Source: an uncultured Clostridiaceae bacterium
GTDB taxonomy: Bacteria; Bacillota; Clostridia; TANB77; CAG-508
Assembly (NCBI GenBank): GCA_958417695.1
Contig: CATZDQ010000110.1
Location: 1 to 5,754 of the forward strand
Direction: 5' to 3'
Length of the DNA: 5,754 bases
Positions 5,499 through 5,754 of this stretch are shown in pieces; positions within the stretch are counted from its first letter, which is position 1, and each line of letters starts with the position of its first letter. The position numbers were made by a program, and so were the translations under genes. The notes under the pieces are model-generated. The model was not told the origin of the DNA. It worked only from the letters and a program-made list of their open reading frames with translations, and made no database searches.

Positions 5499-5616
5499 AG
5501 TAAGGAAGAAAAAAATATTATGTAGAGAAATAGGAAAATTTTGTATACGATTTATTTCATAAAAAGAAACCGAGTGCATATATATGTAATAGAAATCATT
5601 TTAAGGGGGATTTTTT

Positions 5617-5754
5617 ATGGAATATACAAAAGATGTTGTTTTTAATGTAAAATATGCTGATACGATAGAGCATATAGAATTGGTGAGTCCAAAGTGGACA
5701 AGTACAGCCATGAAAGTGATGAAGAGTCATAAGTGGATATGTGTTATTATGACC
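5617..5754 (+). CDS. Unrecognised protein, N-terminal 46 residues only (runs off the right edge)
   Basis: The frame from ATG 5617 stays open to the window end. The visible protein begins MEYTKDVVFNVKYADTIEH and has a basic stretch KVMKSHKWICVIMT at the edge, where a hydrophobic segment may be starting. The ATG follows AAGGGGG (5603-5609), a reasonable ribosome site, and a consensus promoter at 5470-5498. I cannot assign a family from 46 residues. A membrane protein with a short cytoplasmic N terminus is one possibility. Confidence 0.7.
   Translation, partial: MEYTKDVVFNVKYADTIEHIELVSPKWTSTAMKVMKSHKWICVIMT

Overview
The window looks like a piece of chromosome from a low-GC, spore-forming, anaerobic member of the Clostridia. 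Three things support this: a fermentative AdhE-type alcohol dehydrogenase, a SpoIIID sporulation regulator, and an aspartyl-tRNA synthetase gene behind a T-box leader. The DNA is AT-rich, with strong AGGAGG ribosome sites and sigma-A style promoters. A Lachnospirales/Cellulosilyticum-like source is plausible, but that is only an impression from protein style.

Layout, left to right. Positions 2-625 (+) are the C-terminal third of adhE, closed by a terminator at 637-677. Positions 719-1479 (+) are a stand-alone unit: promoter, inverted repeat at the predicted transcription start, and a small membrane-anchored protein of unknown function. Its terminator (1492-1520) is shared with the convergent spoIIID gene (1540-1806, -). 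Behind spoIIID on the same strand is a 415-residue membrane protein with two N-terminal zinc fingers (1912-3159, -), with its own promoter at 3266-3294. Next comes aspS (3342-5091, -), split by a one-base frameshift near 4524. It is preceded by a complete T-box riboswitch (about 5133-5366) with a good promoter at 5373-5401, and followed by a long-stem terminator (3302-3337). A divergent promoter matching the consensus at both hexamers (5470-5498) drives an unrecognised gene that starts at 5617 and runs off the right edge.

The genes appear to be mostly single-gene transcription units rather than one pathway. The best-understood regulation is the T-box: uncharged tRNA should stabilise the antiterminator and switch aspS on. 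The triplet in the best-fitting specifier loop is AAC (Asn) rather than GAC (Asp), which is the most interesting point in the window. Two places look like single-base indels: the middle of aspS and the 3' end of the zinc-finger gene. This raises the possibility of sequencing error or recent decay. I see no mobile element, CRISPR array, tRNA or rRNA.
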